Shown here: positions 54,363 to 63,500 of the stretch, in pieces | Layout of the letters: each line of letters starts with the position of its first letter | How positions within the stretch are numbered: the first letter of the stretch is position 1 | NCBI GenBank assembly: GCA_036557665.1 | Contig: DATBHG010000072.1 | Location: 1-64,000 of the forward strand | Origin: VAZQ01 sp036557665 | Lineage (GTDB): Bacteria; Pseudomonadota; Alphaproteobacteria; Rhizobiales; Xanthobacteraceae | Direction: 5' to 3' | DNA: 64,000 nt | Position numbers and translations under genes: made by a program | Notes under the pieces: generated by a model | The model's input: only the letters and a program-made list of their open reading frames with translations | Told to the model about the DNA's origin: nothing | The model's database searches: none

Positions 54363-55992
54363 AACTTTTTCGTTTAGAAGCGGCCCATTAGCTCTGGATC
54401 CAGGAATGCTCGATCTCGGCACGCGCAAGAGGGTGGACTCGCAATCGAGTGCCGCCCGGACTTCGGTAGATCAAAGGAAAGTTGCGAAGGAAGAAGAGCC
54501 GGCAAACGCTTCGGCGCTGCCGGCTGGTCCCGCGCCTGCTCCGGCGGCATCTGCGTGGTCCCCCATCGTGGTGGCGGGGATCGTGCGGATCGCCGAATTC
54601 CTCCTCATCATTGCGGTCGGTCTTGCGATCTACGCCGGCTATCTCGTTCCGATCGAAGGCTTCGAATGGCGCTACATGGGAGCGATCGGCGGCATTGCGG
54701 TGCTCGCCATGCTCGCATTCCAGGCCGCCGATATCTATCAGGTCCAGGCATTTCGCGGTTACGAGAAGCAGTATTTCCGGCTTGCTTCCGCCTGGTCGGT
54801 GGTCTTCCTGCTCACGATCATGGCGACATTCTTCGCCAAGGCAGGAGACCACTATTCACGGCTCTGGCTGGGGACCTTCTACGTCCTCGGCCTTGTAGTC
54901 CTGCTTGCCTTCCGGCGCACCGTGTTCCTGCTGGTGCGCCACTGGACGCGCCAAGGGAGGCTCGACCGCCGCACCGTCATTGTCGGGGCCGATGCGCGCG
55001 GTGACGCACTGATCCGGGCGCTTGCCGCCCAGCGCGACAGCGACGTGCGCGTGCTCGGTGTCGTCGATGATCGCAGCCAAGAACGCAGCGAAGAGCTCAG
55101 CGAGGACCGTAGCGAGGAGCGCAGCAGCCGGCAGGAACGGCGGGAAAAGCTCGGCACCGTCGATGATCTGCTCAAGCTTGCGCGCATGACGCGCATCGAC
55201 CTTGTCATCTTTGCCCTGCCGATCTCGGCCGAGGCCCGCATCCTTCAGATGTTGAAGAAGTTGTGGGTGCTGCCCGTCGACATCCGCCTCGCCGCGCATT
55301 CCAACAAGCTTCGCTTCCGGCCGCGCACCTATTCCTACGTGGGTGGCGTTCCCGTGCTCGACGTGTGCGACAAGCCGATCGCCGACTGGGACGTCGTGAT
55401 GAAATGGCTGTTCGACAAGGTCGTGGGCGGTACGATTCTTCTCCTCGCCTCGCCTCTCATGCTGCTGACCGCCCTCGCGATCAAGCTCGACACCCGCGGA
55501 CCGGTGTTCTTCAAGCAGAAACGCTATGGTTTCAACAATGAGCTGATCGAAGTCTACAAATTCCGCTCCATGTATGTGGATCAGTGCGATGCGACCGCGG
55601 CCAAGCTGGTGCAACGCGGCGACCCGCGGGTGACGAGGGTGGGCCGCCTCATCCGCAAGACTTCCATCGACGAGCTGCCCCAGCTCCTCAACGTGGTGTT
55701 CAAGGGCAACCTGTCATTGGTCGGGCCACGGCCCCACGCCGTTCACGCGAAGGCCGAGAATCGGCTGTATGACGAGGCCGTCGACGGCTATTTCGCCAGG
55801 CATCGCGTCAAGCCCGGGATCACCGGCTGGGCGCAGATCAGCGGCTGGCGCGGCGAGACCGACACCCACGAGAAAATCCAGCGTCGCGTCGAGCACGATC
55901 TCTACTACATCGAGAACTGGTCCATCCCGTTCGATCTGTTCATTCTTGCGAAGACCCCGCTTGCCTTGGCGCGCACCGAGAATGCGTTCTGA
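54319..55992 (+). CDS. Undecaprenyl-phosphate glycosyl-1-phosphate transferase (WcaJ-type)
   Basis: The priming enzyme that starts a repeat unit by moving a sugar phosphate onto undecaprenyl phosphate. It has 557 residues: four membrane helices at about 80-205, a CoA-binding-like Rossmann domain (TVIVGADARGDALI), a further helix near 375 and the catalytic domain with GPVFFKQKRYGF, KFRSM, TSIDELPQLLNV, SLVGPRPHAV, KPGITGWAQI. Residues about 252-280 hold an unusual insertion of Arg/Glu/Ser microrepeats (ERSEELSEDRSEERSS). The glucose preference is inference. Confidence 0.92.
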   Translation: MAPPLPVLEQKTFVETFSFRSGPLALDPGMLDLGTRKRVDSQSSAARTSVDQRKVAKEEEPANASALPAGPAPAPAASAWSPIVVAGIVRIAEFLLIIAVGLAIYAGYLVPIEGFEWRYMGAIGGIAVLAMLAFQAADIYQVQAFRGYEKQYFRLASAWSVVFLLTIMATFFAKAGDHYSRLWLGTFYVLGLVVLLAFRRTVFLLVRHWTRQGRLDRRTVIVGADARGDALIRALAAQRDSDVRVLGVVDDRSQERSEELSEDRSEERSSRQERREKLGTVDDLLKLARMTRIDLVIFALPISAEARILQMLKKLWVLPVDIRLAAHSNKLRFRPRTYSYVGGVPVLDVCDKPIADWDVVMKWLFDKVVGGTILLLASPLMLLTALAIKLDTRGPVFFKQKRYGFNNELIEVYKFRSMYVDQCDATAAKLVQRGDPRVTRVGRLIRKTSIDELPQLLNVVFKGNLSLVGPRPHAVHAKAENRLYDEAVDGYFARHRVKPGITGWAQISGWRGETDTHEKIQRRVEHDLYYIENWSIPFDLFILAKTPLALARTENAF

Positions 55993-57475
55993 GGCAGCAT
56001 ACCCTTCCCTGGAGGTGGGAAAGCCTGCCCTGGGCTTGATCCGGAAGCCAGCTCCAACTGGGTCCGGGGTAGCGAGGTGGTGGGCAACGCGCAGCCGCGA
56101 CGGTCGGCAAACGCGCACGCCCCGGACAGAGCCCGCGGCCGGGCCTTATCTCTCGGCCGAGTCGCTGCGCGGCGCCCTCCTCTGGCTGACCGGCTTTTCC
56201 GGTGCATTCGTCTTCATCGAGCCGAGCCCTTACGAGCTCGTTGCCGTCATTGCCGGCTTGCTGTTCCTGGTGATGGGCCTCTCGGTGCGTCCCGCGCTCA
56301 CGCCCCTCGTCCTGCTGCTCGTGCTGATGAACATCGGCTACGCAATCGCGGTTGCGCCCGTGAGCGATCAGAGCAAGCCCCTGACCTGGGTTTTCGTGTC
56401 CGCATTCCTTGCCGCCACAGCCATTTTCTATGCCGCCATGGTGGGCACCAACACGTCCTGGCGCCTCTCGCTTCTGCTACGCGGCTATGTCGCATCCGCG
56501 CTTGTTGCCTCGCTCGCTGCCTTCGTCGGCTATTTTCATCTGCTGGGCGGCGTGTCCGATCTCTTTATCCTCTACGAGCGCGCCCGCGGAACCTTCAACG
56601 ACCCGAATGTGCTCGGCGCGTTCCTGATCTTGCCCGTCCTTCTCCTGTTCCAGCGCATGATGGCCGGCCGGCGCATCGTGCCCAGTGGGCTTGCGCTGCT
56701 CATCATGCTTGCAGCGATGTTTCTGACGTTCTCGCGCGGAGCATGGGCGCAGCTCGCAGTGGCAGGCACGGTGCTCATGACGCTCACCTTCGTCACCAGC
56801 CGATCGCCAGGCGAGCGCTTGCGCATCATGCTCATGGCGATTGCCGGTCTGCTCGCCGTCGCAGTGCTGGTGACGGTGCTTCTTTCGGTCGGGCAGGTCT
56901 CGCAATTGTTCAGCGAGCGCGCTGCGCTCGAGCAGGACTACGACACCGGGCGGTTTGGCCGCTTCGGACGCTGGGATCTGGGAGCGGATATTGCCTTGGA
57001 GCACCCCTTCGGCATCGGCCCGCTGCAGTTCTGGCTGTTGTTCGTGGAGGACCCTCACAACAGCTTCCTCAACGCATTCCTGTCCGGAGGATGGCTCGCT
57101 GGCTTCTGCTATCTCGCGCTTGCCGCCGTCACGATCGTCATGAGCACGCGTTTCCTCTTTATGCGCACGCCGTGGCAGCCCATTTACCACGCGATCTATG
57201 CCGCTTATGTCGGCACGATTGCCGAGAGCGCGATCATCGATATCGATCATTGGCGGCACTATTTCCTCATCCTCGGCCTGCTGTGGGGCTTGATGGCGGC
57301 ATCCAGCCGGCATGCTGGCGAAGCGCACATTGCCCGCCTCGCTCCGTCCCGCTGCCGCCTGAGCGGCGCTCCTGGTCTTGCGGGGCTTTGGGGCCTTGCG
57401 ACCGCGGTCTTGCGGACATGGCCGCGCGGGCGTAGATGTTGCGGGCATCGGCGGAGCGTAGCGCAGCCCGGTTAG
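55982..57475 (+). CDS. O-antigen ligase / polymerase-like membrane protein
   Basis: 497 residues with about ten membrane helices, of the Wzy/O-antigen ligase superfamily. The family region includes GTFNDPNVLGAFLILP, TFSRGAWAQLAVAG and FGIGPLQFW followed by EDPHNSFLNAFLSGG near residue 355, the large periplasmic loop signature. The ATG overlaps the end of the priming transferase. It likely polymerises or ligates the polysaccharide of this locus. The stop TAG at 57473-57475 lies inside the tRNA-Pro gene, so the last eight codons overlap the tRNA and the C-terminal 60 residues are Arg/Gly-rich and unlike a ligase. Confidence 0.87.
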   Translation: MRSEAAYPSLEVGKPALGLIRKPAPTGSGVARWWATRSRDGRQTRTPRTEPAAGPYLSAESLRGALLWLTGFSGAFVFIEPSPYELVAVIAGLLFLVMGLSVRPALTPLVLLLVLMNIGYAIAVAPVSDQSKPLTWVFVSAFLAATAIFYAAMVGTNTSWRLSLLLRGYVASALVASLAAFVGYFHLLGGVSDLFILYERARGTFNDPNVLGAFLILPVLLLFQRMMAGRRIVPSGLALLIMLAAMFLTFSRGAWAQLAVAGTVLMTLTFVTSRSPGERLRIMLMAIAGLLAVAVLVTVLLSVGQVSQLFSERAALEQDYDTGRFGRFGRWDLGADIALEHPFGIGPLQFWLLFVEDPHNSFLNAFLSGGWLAGFCYLALAAVTIVMSTRFLFMRTPWQPIYHAIYAAYVGTIAESAIIDIDHWRHYFLILGLLWGLMAASSRHAGEAHIARLAPSRCRLSGAPGLAGLWGLATAVLRTWPRGRRCCGHRRSVAQPG

Positions 57476-57529
57476 CGCACCAGTCTGGGGGACTGGGGGT
57501 CCCGAGTTCAAATCTCGGCGCTCCGACCA
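57452..57529 (+). tRNA. tRNA-Pro (anticodon GGG)
   Basis: A complete cloverleaf: acceptor arms CGGAGCG (57452-57458) and CGCTCCG (57519-57525), D-stem GCGC/GCGC, anticodon stem CCAGT/ACTGG with loop CTGGGGG giving anticodon GGG at 57487-57489, and T-arm CCGAG-TTCAAAT-CTCGG. A discriminator A and an encoded CCA follow. Its 5' end overlaps the end of the polymerase reading frame. tRNA 3' ends are common integration sites, and the DNA to the right has accessory character. Confidence 0.97.
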
Positions 57530-57743
57530 GCATCTTGCTGAAATCACACGTACTTTCGTCAGCAGACTATGTCCTGCTTCCACGCGACAGCGCCGTGGAA
57601 GCACTGTGGAAGCGGCAACCCAACCGTTCCGGATTTCAAGGTAAAAAAACGGGCTGGGTCGAACGACCAAAGGGCGGAACGCGCAACGCGCCGCAAGATA
57701 TGCGGCGCGCTGGCAGGGCATTGTTGTGCGCTCCACCACGGCG
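57530..57743. other. Gap between tRNA-Pro and the ArdC gene
   Basis: 214 bases with no convincing gene and no integrase. A perfect 9-bp hairpin, CGCGCCGCA (57687-57695) with TGCGGCGCG (57701-57709) around AGATA, lies 34 bases beyond the end of the minus-strand ArdC gene and may terminate it. I searched by eye for a second copy of the tRNA 3' end further right and saw none in the window. Confidence 0.55.
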
Positions 57744-58622
57744 TCAGGCTGCTACCGCGATGGGCTCGGCGAGAGCCAACCCCCTGAGGTAATCCGCGGC
57801 CTTGGACGCCTTGCTGCACGCTGTGAAGAAGGCCCGCTTGTCGGCCTTGAGCAGTTCAATCCACGTCGCAACGTAACCCGCATGACGCAGGTCACTATCG
57901 AAGCCGAACTCGGCACAAAGGAACGCCGCCCCTAGCTCTGCAACCAGTTCTTCTGCCGCGTAGTCCCGCGAGCCGAACCGGTTCTTCAAGTCACGGTCTA
58001 GCCGAGACTTGTGGCCCGACCAATGCGTCAACTCGTGGAAGCAGGTGCAGTAAAAATGGTCCGCGCCTTTGAATGCCGCGAAGGCCGGCATTGAAATAAA
58101 ATCATGGCTCGGGATGTAGTACGCTTCCCCCTGCCCTTCCCGAATATCAGCATGGGTTGACTGCAAGAACTGATCCGCGAGTGCATCCCGTGTGTCCGGA
58201 TTGCGTACGCGCATCGGCTTGCCGCGCGTGACGCTCTCGGGCAAGTTCTGGCACTGCTCCACGTTGAACACTGTGTACTCGCGCAGCATCGGAACAACGC
58301 GGGTTTCGGTTTCCGCTTCGTCGTCGTTCGTCACCTGCAACTGCTGGACGAAGTAGACCTTGGTCCCGTGCTCGCCCTTGCGGACGTTTCCACCGGCCTC
58401 GATTGCCTGCTTGAAGGTTAGGAACCTTGGCGTTGACCAGCCGCGATTGCGCGCAAGCCATAGCAGGATGACATTGCATCCCGAGTAGGGCCGGTTGGTT
58501 ACAGCATTCTGCGGGACATTTTGCCCCGCTGTTGCTGACCATGGTTTTACCCACGGCAGCGCACCCCGCTGTAGTTCGGCAAGAATACGTTCTGAGACTT
58601 CGACATAGAGATCACGCTTCAC
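57744..58622 (-). CDS. ArdC-type antirestriction protein
   Basis: 292 residues with the ArdC layout. Residues about 1-125 form the N-terminal ssDNA-binding domain: VSERILAELQRGALPWVKPW, RPYSGCNVILLWLARN, FLTFKQAIEAGGNVRKGE and a TVFNVEQC end. Residues about 165-290 form a zincin-like metallopeptidase domain with His196-Glu197 and His200 in HELTHWSGH and a downstream Glu (225 or 229) in AAEELVAELGAAF. ArdC proteins protect incoming mobile DNA from restriction. It starts at a GTG with GAGG seven bases upstream. It marks the neighbourhood as mobile DNA. Confidence 0.9.
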   Translation of the reverse strand: MKRDLYVEVSERILAELQRGALPWVKPWSATAGQNVPQNAVTNRPYSGCNVILLWLARNRGWSTPRFLTFKQAIEAGGNVRKGEHGTKVYFVQQLQVTNDDEAETETRVVPMLREYTVFNVEQCQNLPESVTRGKPMRVRNPDTRDALADQFLQSTHADIREGQGEAYYIPSHDFISMPAFAAFKGADHFYCTCFHELTHWSGHKSRLDRDLKNRFGSRDYAAEELVAELGAAFLCAEFGFDSDLRHAGYVATWIELLKADKRAFFTACSKASKAADYLRGLALAEPIAVAA

Positions 58623-58800
58623 GATACTGCCTCGCTGTTAGTAGCGCGGCCACGACGACCGCATGATTTGCGGCGTCGCACTCGTGACGCGGAACTTCTG
58701 TTAGTTCGGCAACCTGCTTGCTGGGGCTTTTTTACCCCTACCCCAGCGTGACCAAAGGCGCCAGAGGGCGCGCGGGCAACCTTCGACCTTGAAAATCTGT

Positions 58801-58820
58801 AGGACCCCAAAAAGGGTCCT
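58801..58820 (-). terminator. Hairpin after the two-gene unit
   Basis: AGGACCC (58801-58807) and GGGTCCT (58814-58820) pair perfectly around a CAAAAA loop, 47 bases beyond the stop of the HEPN-like gene in its direction of transcription. A weaker stem, CTGGGG/CCCCAG, lies near 58720-58745. The T-run after the hairpin on the minus strand is poor. Confidence 0.5.
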
Positions 58821-58866
58821 TAACTATTTGTTAGCTCGTACTGATCGCCGATGACGTGGAAGTAGC

Positions 58867-59640
58867 TCACGTCCGCTTGCGGAGTTTATCCTCGACCACT
58901 TCAATCCCCCGTGGCGATATGCGCACCAAGTCCTGCTTTTTTTCGAACTCAACAAGGCGATCGTCATGCAGCTCGGTCAACACTTTCCCGCGAAATGCAC
59001 TTGGATTTGAATACTCTGTCGATGTGAACAGATCGGTGGCCGAGACCCAACCCGTACTGTGATGGAGCAGGAGGAGTACTTGATCTTTGGCTTTTAGCCT
59101 CACATCAAGGACCCGCTTTACAGGGCCGACCTCCCAGATCATCGGGGTCTTCCGTTCCACAAGCGCGTCCACCGCCTCTTGCGCCTCCTCAGTTGTCACG
59201 CCATGGAATATGCGGACCAGCTCGGCCATAACCCAGCTGGCCATTCCCTGTACAGTCTCTGCGTCCATGTGATTGGCGTCTACATCGCCGCCAACGTGCC
59301 CGACCCCCCGGTTGTTGCGGATTTCATATAACACCGGCAATGCACGCGGGATGAGCAATCGCAAGCTACGATCTCCCACGCGGTGGGGGTCAGCCGGGAG
59401 GTTCTCGATTGCGCGGCACGCCCCGACCATATCGCTCGGCTTGCTCGCAGTCGGAGGAAAGCTTCCTGTGACGGCACCCTGAACTATGGAGTAAACAGCC
59501 TCGCAAAACTTGCCTCCATTAAGCTCCGAAGGCTCCCAGCGCCGCTCCAAGAAGTTGGTCACGATCTCCTGGTAAGTTTTGATCAGCGCATTGCGCAGCG
59601 TCGCGGGTATGGCGGCGAGCAGGCCAGCAGGATCAATCAC
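58867..59640 (-). CDS. Unknown protein with Abi/HEPN-like R-x6-H motif and probable winged helix
   Basis: 257 residues, cytoplasmic. The first 150 residues are helical and contain EIRNNRGVGHVGGD, where Arg108 and His115 give the R-x4-6-H pattern of HEPN ribonucleases and the RN-x-x-G-x-GH pattern of abortive-infection C-terminal domains. Residues about 175-257 look like a winged helix: GWVSATDLFTSTEY, KVLTELHDDRLVEF, VRISPRGIEVVEDKL. I infer a defence or toxin-like RNase with a DNA- or protein-binding tail; neither activity is shown. It starts with a GTG that overlaps the stop of the upstream gene (GTGA), so translation is coupled. Confidence 0.72.
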   Translation of the reverse strand: MIDPAGLLAAIPATLRNALIKTYQEIVTNFLERRWEPSELNGGKFCEAVYSIVQGAVTGSFPPTASKPSDMVGACRAIENLPADPHRVGDRSLRLLIPRALPVLYEIRNNRGVGHVGGDVDANHMDAETVQGMASWVMAELVRIFHGVTTEEAQEAVDALVERKTPMIWEVGPVKRVLDVRLKAKDQVLLLLHHSTGWVSATDLFTSTEYSNPSAFRGKVLTELHDDRLVEFEKKQDLVRISPRGIEVVEDKLRKRT

Positions 59641-60209
59641 GTAGCGGCACTCGCCAGTTCTTTTACGATCACTGCTCCGCGTTTCATTCCGATGGTCGTC
59701 AGCGTGAAGCCTTTGGCCTTATCACCACTGAACTCGGCGCCCTTGGCCTTGATGTGGACAGAGTGGTTCGCGGGGTCATAACACCCGAGCTTCTCGCAGA
59801 ACTCGCGAGCGGTACTGTCATCAAAAGCTCGGTCATTGCTGGACAGGAACTTTCCGAGGCCGGTCAGAACGTAGGCGTTGAGTGTCCTATCCTTCTTCGA
59901 CTTCCCCGGAACGTCGTGGATGTCGAAGGTGCCGTCCCCATTGAAATGGAACGTGCGCTCCAGTTCCTCCTCGGAGACCCCATGCTGCTTCATCCACTTC
60001 GTGGCTTGTGGCGGGAGACCATCGTTATCGGCAGCGTCGCCATCTCGTGCCGTCAACCGCGGCTCAATCTGCTCTGCCGCCGTCTTCTCGCCGAGAAACA
60101 GCATAGCGGCGTCCACGGTGCGACGGCGTTGCTCGGAAGTCAGTGGGGTCAAAGCGGTGATTATCGCGTTCAACGCCGTGGTGGCGTTGTCGGTTTCATG
60201 CCCAGGCAT
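59637..60209 (-). CDS. Unknown 190-residue protein, first gene of the two-gene unit
   Basis: I do not recognise this family. The N-terminal third has a helical segment (NAIITALTPLTSEQRRRTVDAAML in part), the middle reads ATKWMKQHGVSEEELERTFHF followed by a short D-rich strand, and the C-terminal half has YVLTGLGKFL and FCEKLGCYDPANHSVHIKAKG. No membrane segment or catalytic motif is obvious. The ATG at 60207-60209 has a perfect AAGGAGG six bases upstream, decisive against the TTG at 60227. The downstream HEPN-like gene overlaps by four bases, so the pair may be an antitoxin/sensor with an effector; this is inference. Confidence 0.72.
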   Translation of the reverse strand: MPGHETDNATTALNAIITALTPLTSEQRRRTVDAAMLFLGEKTAAEQIEPRLTARDGDAADNDGLPPQATKWMKQHGVSEEELERTFHFNGDGTFDIHDVPGKSKKDRTLNAYVLTGLGKFLSSNDRAFDDSTAREFCEKLGCYDPANHSVHIKAKGAEFSGDKAKGFTLTTIGMKRGAVIVKELASAAT

Positions 60210-60574
60210 GGTGGCCTCCTTTTGCAAATCATGTCAGGAAATACCGAACGCGCCGACACTTGCGGCGCTATATATGGTCGCAGTATTAGGATGTCCATAC
60301 GCTGAAATGGGAAGAAAAATGGTGGAAAACTCCGTCCGCGGGGTGAACTGACCTTGCGGGCCGGCAGATTTACGTGCTCTTGAGGCTGCGGTAGGGGCTG
60401 TGGCGATCCGATTTGCCGCTCAAAATCGGCGCGATGGGCGGTTTCTAACTCTATGGCCTGCGGCAGCCCGTCGCCACCCGTGGAAGCCACAATCTCGTCA
60501 ATACTGTACCATTATTGCTGCTCGTCGGGGACGCGGGGGCCTGATCTCTCCCATAAGGACGCAAGCGGAAGTCC
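60210..60574. other. Divergent gap between the two-gene unit and the helicase
   Basis: 365 bases with no supported gene. It must hold promoters for both directions. A stem GCGCCG/CGGCGC with loop ACACTTG lies near 60250-60270 next to a TATATAT stretch, just upstream of the minus-strand unit. I cannot place promoters with confidence. Short open frames here have no good start context. Confidence 0.5.
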
Positions 60575-63500
60575 ATGCTTTCATTGGACAAGGTCGTTGC
60601 GGGCGCCAAGGTGCGCGGGCTGGCCGGTGCGGTGCCCGTGGAGGTCGTGCGCACTGAGTGGATCGGCTCGGATGCCCTGAACGTGGTCTACCGCGGCGCC
60701 GACGGCCCGGCCGAGGTGCTGCTCTTCCGTGATGCCGAGCCGCGGCTCGAACTCGTCCAGGCCACCCGCGCCTTCAGCTTTGAGGGAGACGGGGAAGCGT
60801 TCCGGATCGGCTCCGAAGCGCAGCGCATTCGGCTCGCCCACCTGTTTGACCCCTACCTCGCCGTCCACAGCTCGCGGATCGACGCGCTGCCGCACCAGAT
60901 CACAGCCGTCTACGGTGAACTGCTCCAACACCAGCCACTGCGGTTCCTGCTTGCCGACGACCCGGGTGCCGGCAAGACCATCATGGCTGGCCTGCTGATC
61001 AAGGAGCTGATCATCCGCGGCGACCTGGAGCGATGTCTCGTCATCGCGCCGGGCAACCTTGTCGAGCAGTGGCAGGACGAGCTGAAGGACAAGTTCGACC
61101 TGACTTTCGACATCGTATCCCGCGAGCAGATCGAGACCTCCGTCACGGGCAACCCCTTCGTAGAGCGCAACCTACTGATCATGCGTCTCGACATGGCGGC
61201 GCGATCCGAGACGCTGCAAGCCAAGCTACAGGCCGCCCCGGACTGGGACCTCGTTGTCTGTGATGAAGCTCATCGCATGGCCGCAAGCATGTTTGGCTCC
61301 GAGGTGAAGTACACCAAGCGCTACAAGCTTGGGCAGCTTGCCGGCGGCCGGGCGCGGCATTTCTTGCTCATGTCGGCGACGCCGCATAACGGCAATGATG
61401 CCGACTTCGAGCTGTTCATGGGTCTTCTCGATAATGACCGTTTTGAGGGCCGACCGCGCGAGGGCGCGCGCAAGGTGGACGTATCCGACCTCATGCGGCG
61501 CCTCACCAAGGAGGAGCTGCGCAAGTTCGACGGCGCACCGCTCTTTCCCGAGCGCAAGGCATCCACGATCCAGTACCAACTCTCAGACTTGGAAACGCAG
61601 CTCTATGCCGCGGTCACGCAATACGTGCGCAACGAGATGCGCAATCTCAACAATCTGGGTGACGATAAGCGGCGCAACAACGTCGGCTTTGCGCTGCAAA
61701 TATTGCAGCGTCGCCTCGCCTCCTCGCCCGCGGCCATTTTCCACTCGCTCCGTCGCCGCCGCGAACGACTGGAAGCAAGGCTTGCCGAGGAACGCATCAT
61801 CGCGCGCGGCGGCAGACTGCAAAAACAGGAGCAGCTCCCGTCCCTGTTCGATGACGATGAGGATAGTGATCTCGACGAAGCGGGCGGCGCGGAGCTGGAG
61901 CAAGCCGAGCAGGAGATCGTAGATCGCGCCACCGCAGCACAGACGATCCCCGAGCTGGAAGTCGAGCTTTCAGTCCTCCGTGATCTGGAAAAACTCGCTG
62001 ATCGGCTGCGGCGGTCGGGTCAGGATGCCAAGTGGCGGCAGCTCAGTGAAATCCTCGATAAGCCACCGATGGTCAGCGAGGCGACCGGCGAACGTCGCAA
62101 GCTCCTCATTTTCACCGAGCCGCGCGACACGCTGGAATACCTCGCCAGCAACATTCGCCAGCGCATCGGCAAGCATGAAGCCGTCGCGGTGATCCATGGC
62201 GGCGTGCCGCGCGACGTGCGCAAGGCCAACATCGCTGCCTTCAATGATGATCCCGAGGTCCGCATTCTCATCGCCAACGATGCGGCCGGCGAAGGGGTGA
62301 ACCTGCAACGGGGCGCGCACCTCATGGTCAACTACGACCTGCCCTGGAACCCCAACCGGCTGGAGCAGCGGTTCGGGCGTATTCACCGCATCGGACAGAC
62401 TGAGGTCTGTCATCTCTGGAACCTGGTTGCAGCCGACACGCGCGAAGGTGAGGTCTATGCCCGGCTCTTGGAGAAACTGGAGCGAGCGCGCGAGGCATTG
62501 GGTGGCAGAGATAGCGTCTACGACGTGCTGGGTGAGCTGTTTCAGGGCCGCGCGCTGCGCGAGCTGCTGATGGAGGCAGTGCTTTACGGCGATGACCCTC
62601 GGCACAAACAGAGACTATTCACTGCGGTCGATGGTGTCGTCGATAGGGAGAAGATCGAGAAGCTGATCCGCGAGCGTAAGCTCACCTTGGATGGGCTTGA
62701 CCCACGCTCTGTCACCGAGATCAGGGAGAAGATGGAGCGGGCGGAAGCTCGGCGCCTCCAGCCACATTACATCCGGGGCTTCTTCGAGAAGGCGTTCACA
62801 CGGCTCGGTGGTCAAATCAGACGCCGTGAGACTGGCCGGTTTGAGATCACCCGCGTTCCGGGTCGCCTCCGCGATCGTGACCGGGCAGCAGGCGGGGTCA
62901 TTCCGATCTCGGAACGATACGAGCGCGTCTGCTTCGACAAAGCCCACCGCGACACCGCCAAGCCCCAAGCCGCCCTGATCACACCGGGCCACGGGCTGCT
63001 CGACGCTACCATAGCCGTCACCCTGGAAGAGGCGGGCGACGTGCTCAAGCGCGGCGCGATCCTGGTGGACGAGGCCGGCGCGCACGGCTCCGAGCCTCGT
63101 GTGCTCGTTACGCTGGAACACGCGATCCGGGACGGTCGGCCAGGTCGTCACGGACAACCGAGCATCATCTCGCGGCGGATGCAGTTCGTGATGCTCGACC
63201 AACAGGGCAAAGCGCTGGACGCGGGACCCGCTCCATACCTGGACTTGAGGCCGCTGAACCCCGAGGAGAAAGAAGCCGCATACAAGCTACTCGATGCCGG
63301 CTGGCTCAAGGGCGACATCGAGAAGATGGCCATGCACTTTGCCATTGCGCAGCTTGCTCCAGAGCATTTGCGGGACACCCGCGAACGTCGTCTTATCGAG
63401 ATCGACCGTATCGAAGGCGAAGTCCGTGCCCGCCTCAAGCGAGAGATCAACTACTGGGATGGTCGCGCCGAGGAGCTGGCCCTCAAGGAACAGGCCGGCA

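Noticed and set aside
53166..54428. 420-codon minus-strand frame opposite the glycosyltransferase
   Set aside because: Shadow frame without motifs; the plus-strand GT4 signatures are clear.
4241..56009. KOPS-like octamers (GGGNAGGG) as support for dif
   Set aside because: By eye, plus-strand copies at 4241, 15495, 26051 and 27909 and minus-strand copies at 44 kb, 51.4 kb and 56002 point towards the site, but 5035, 21237 and about 30794 point the other way. The count is too small and incomplete to use.
56077..57435. 452-codon plus-strand frame over the O-antigen ligase-like gene
   Set aside because: Arg/Ala/His-rich shift of the membrane-protein frame; the other frame has clear membrane helices and family motifs.
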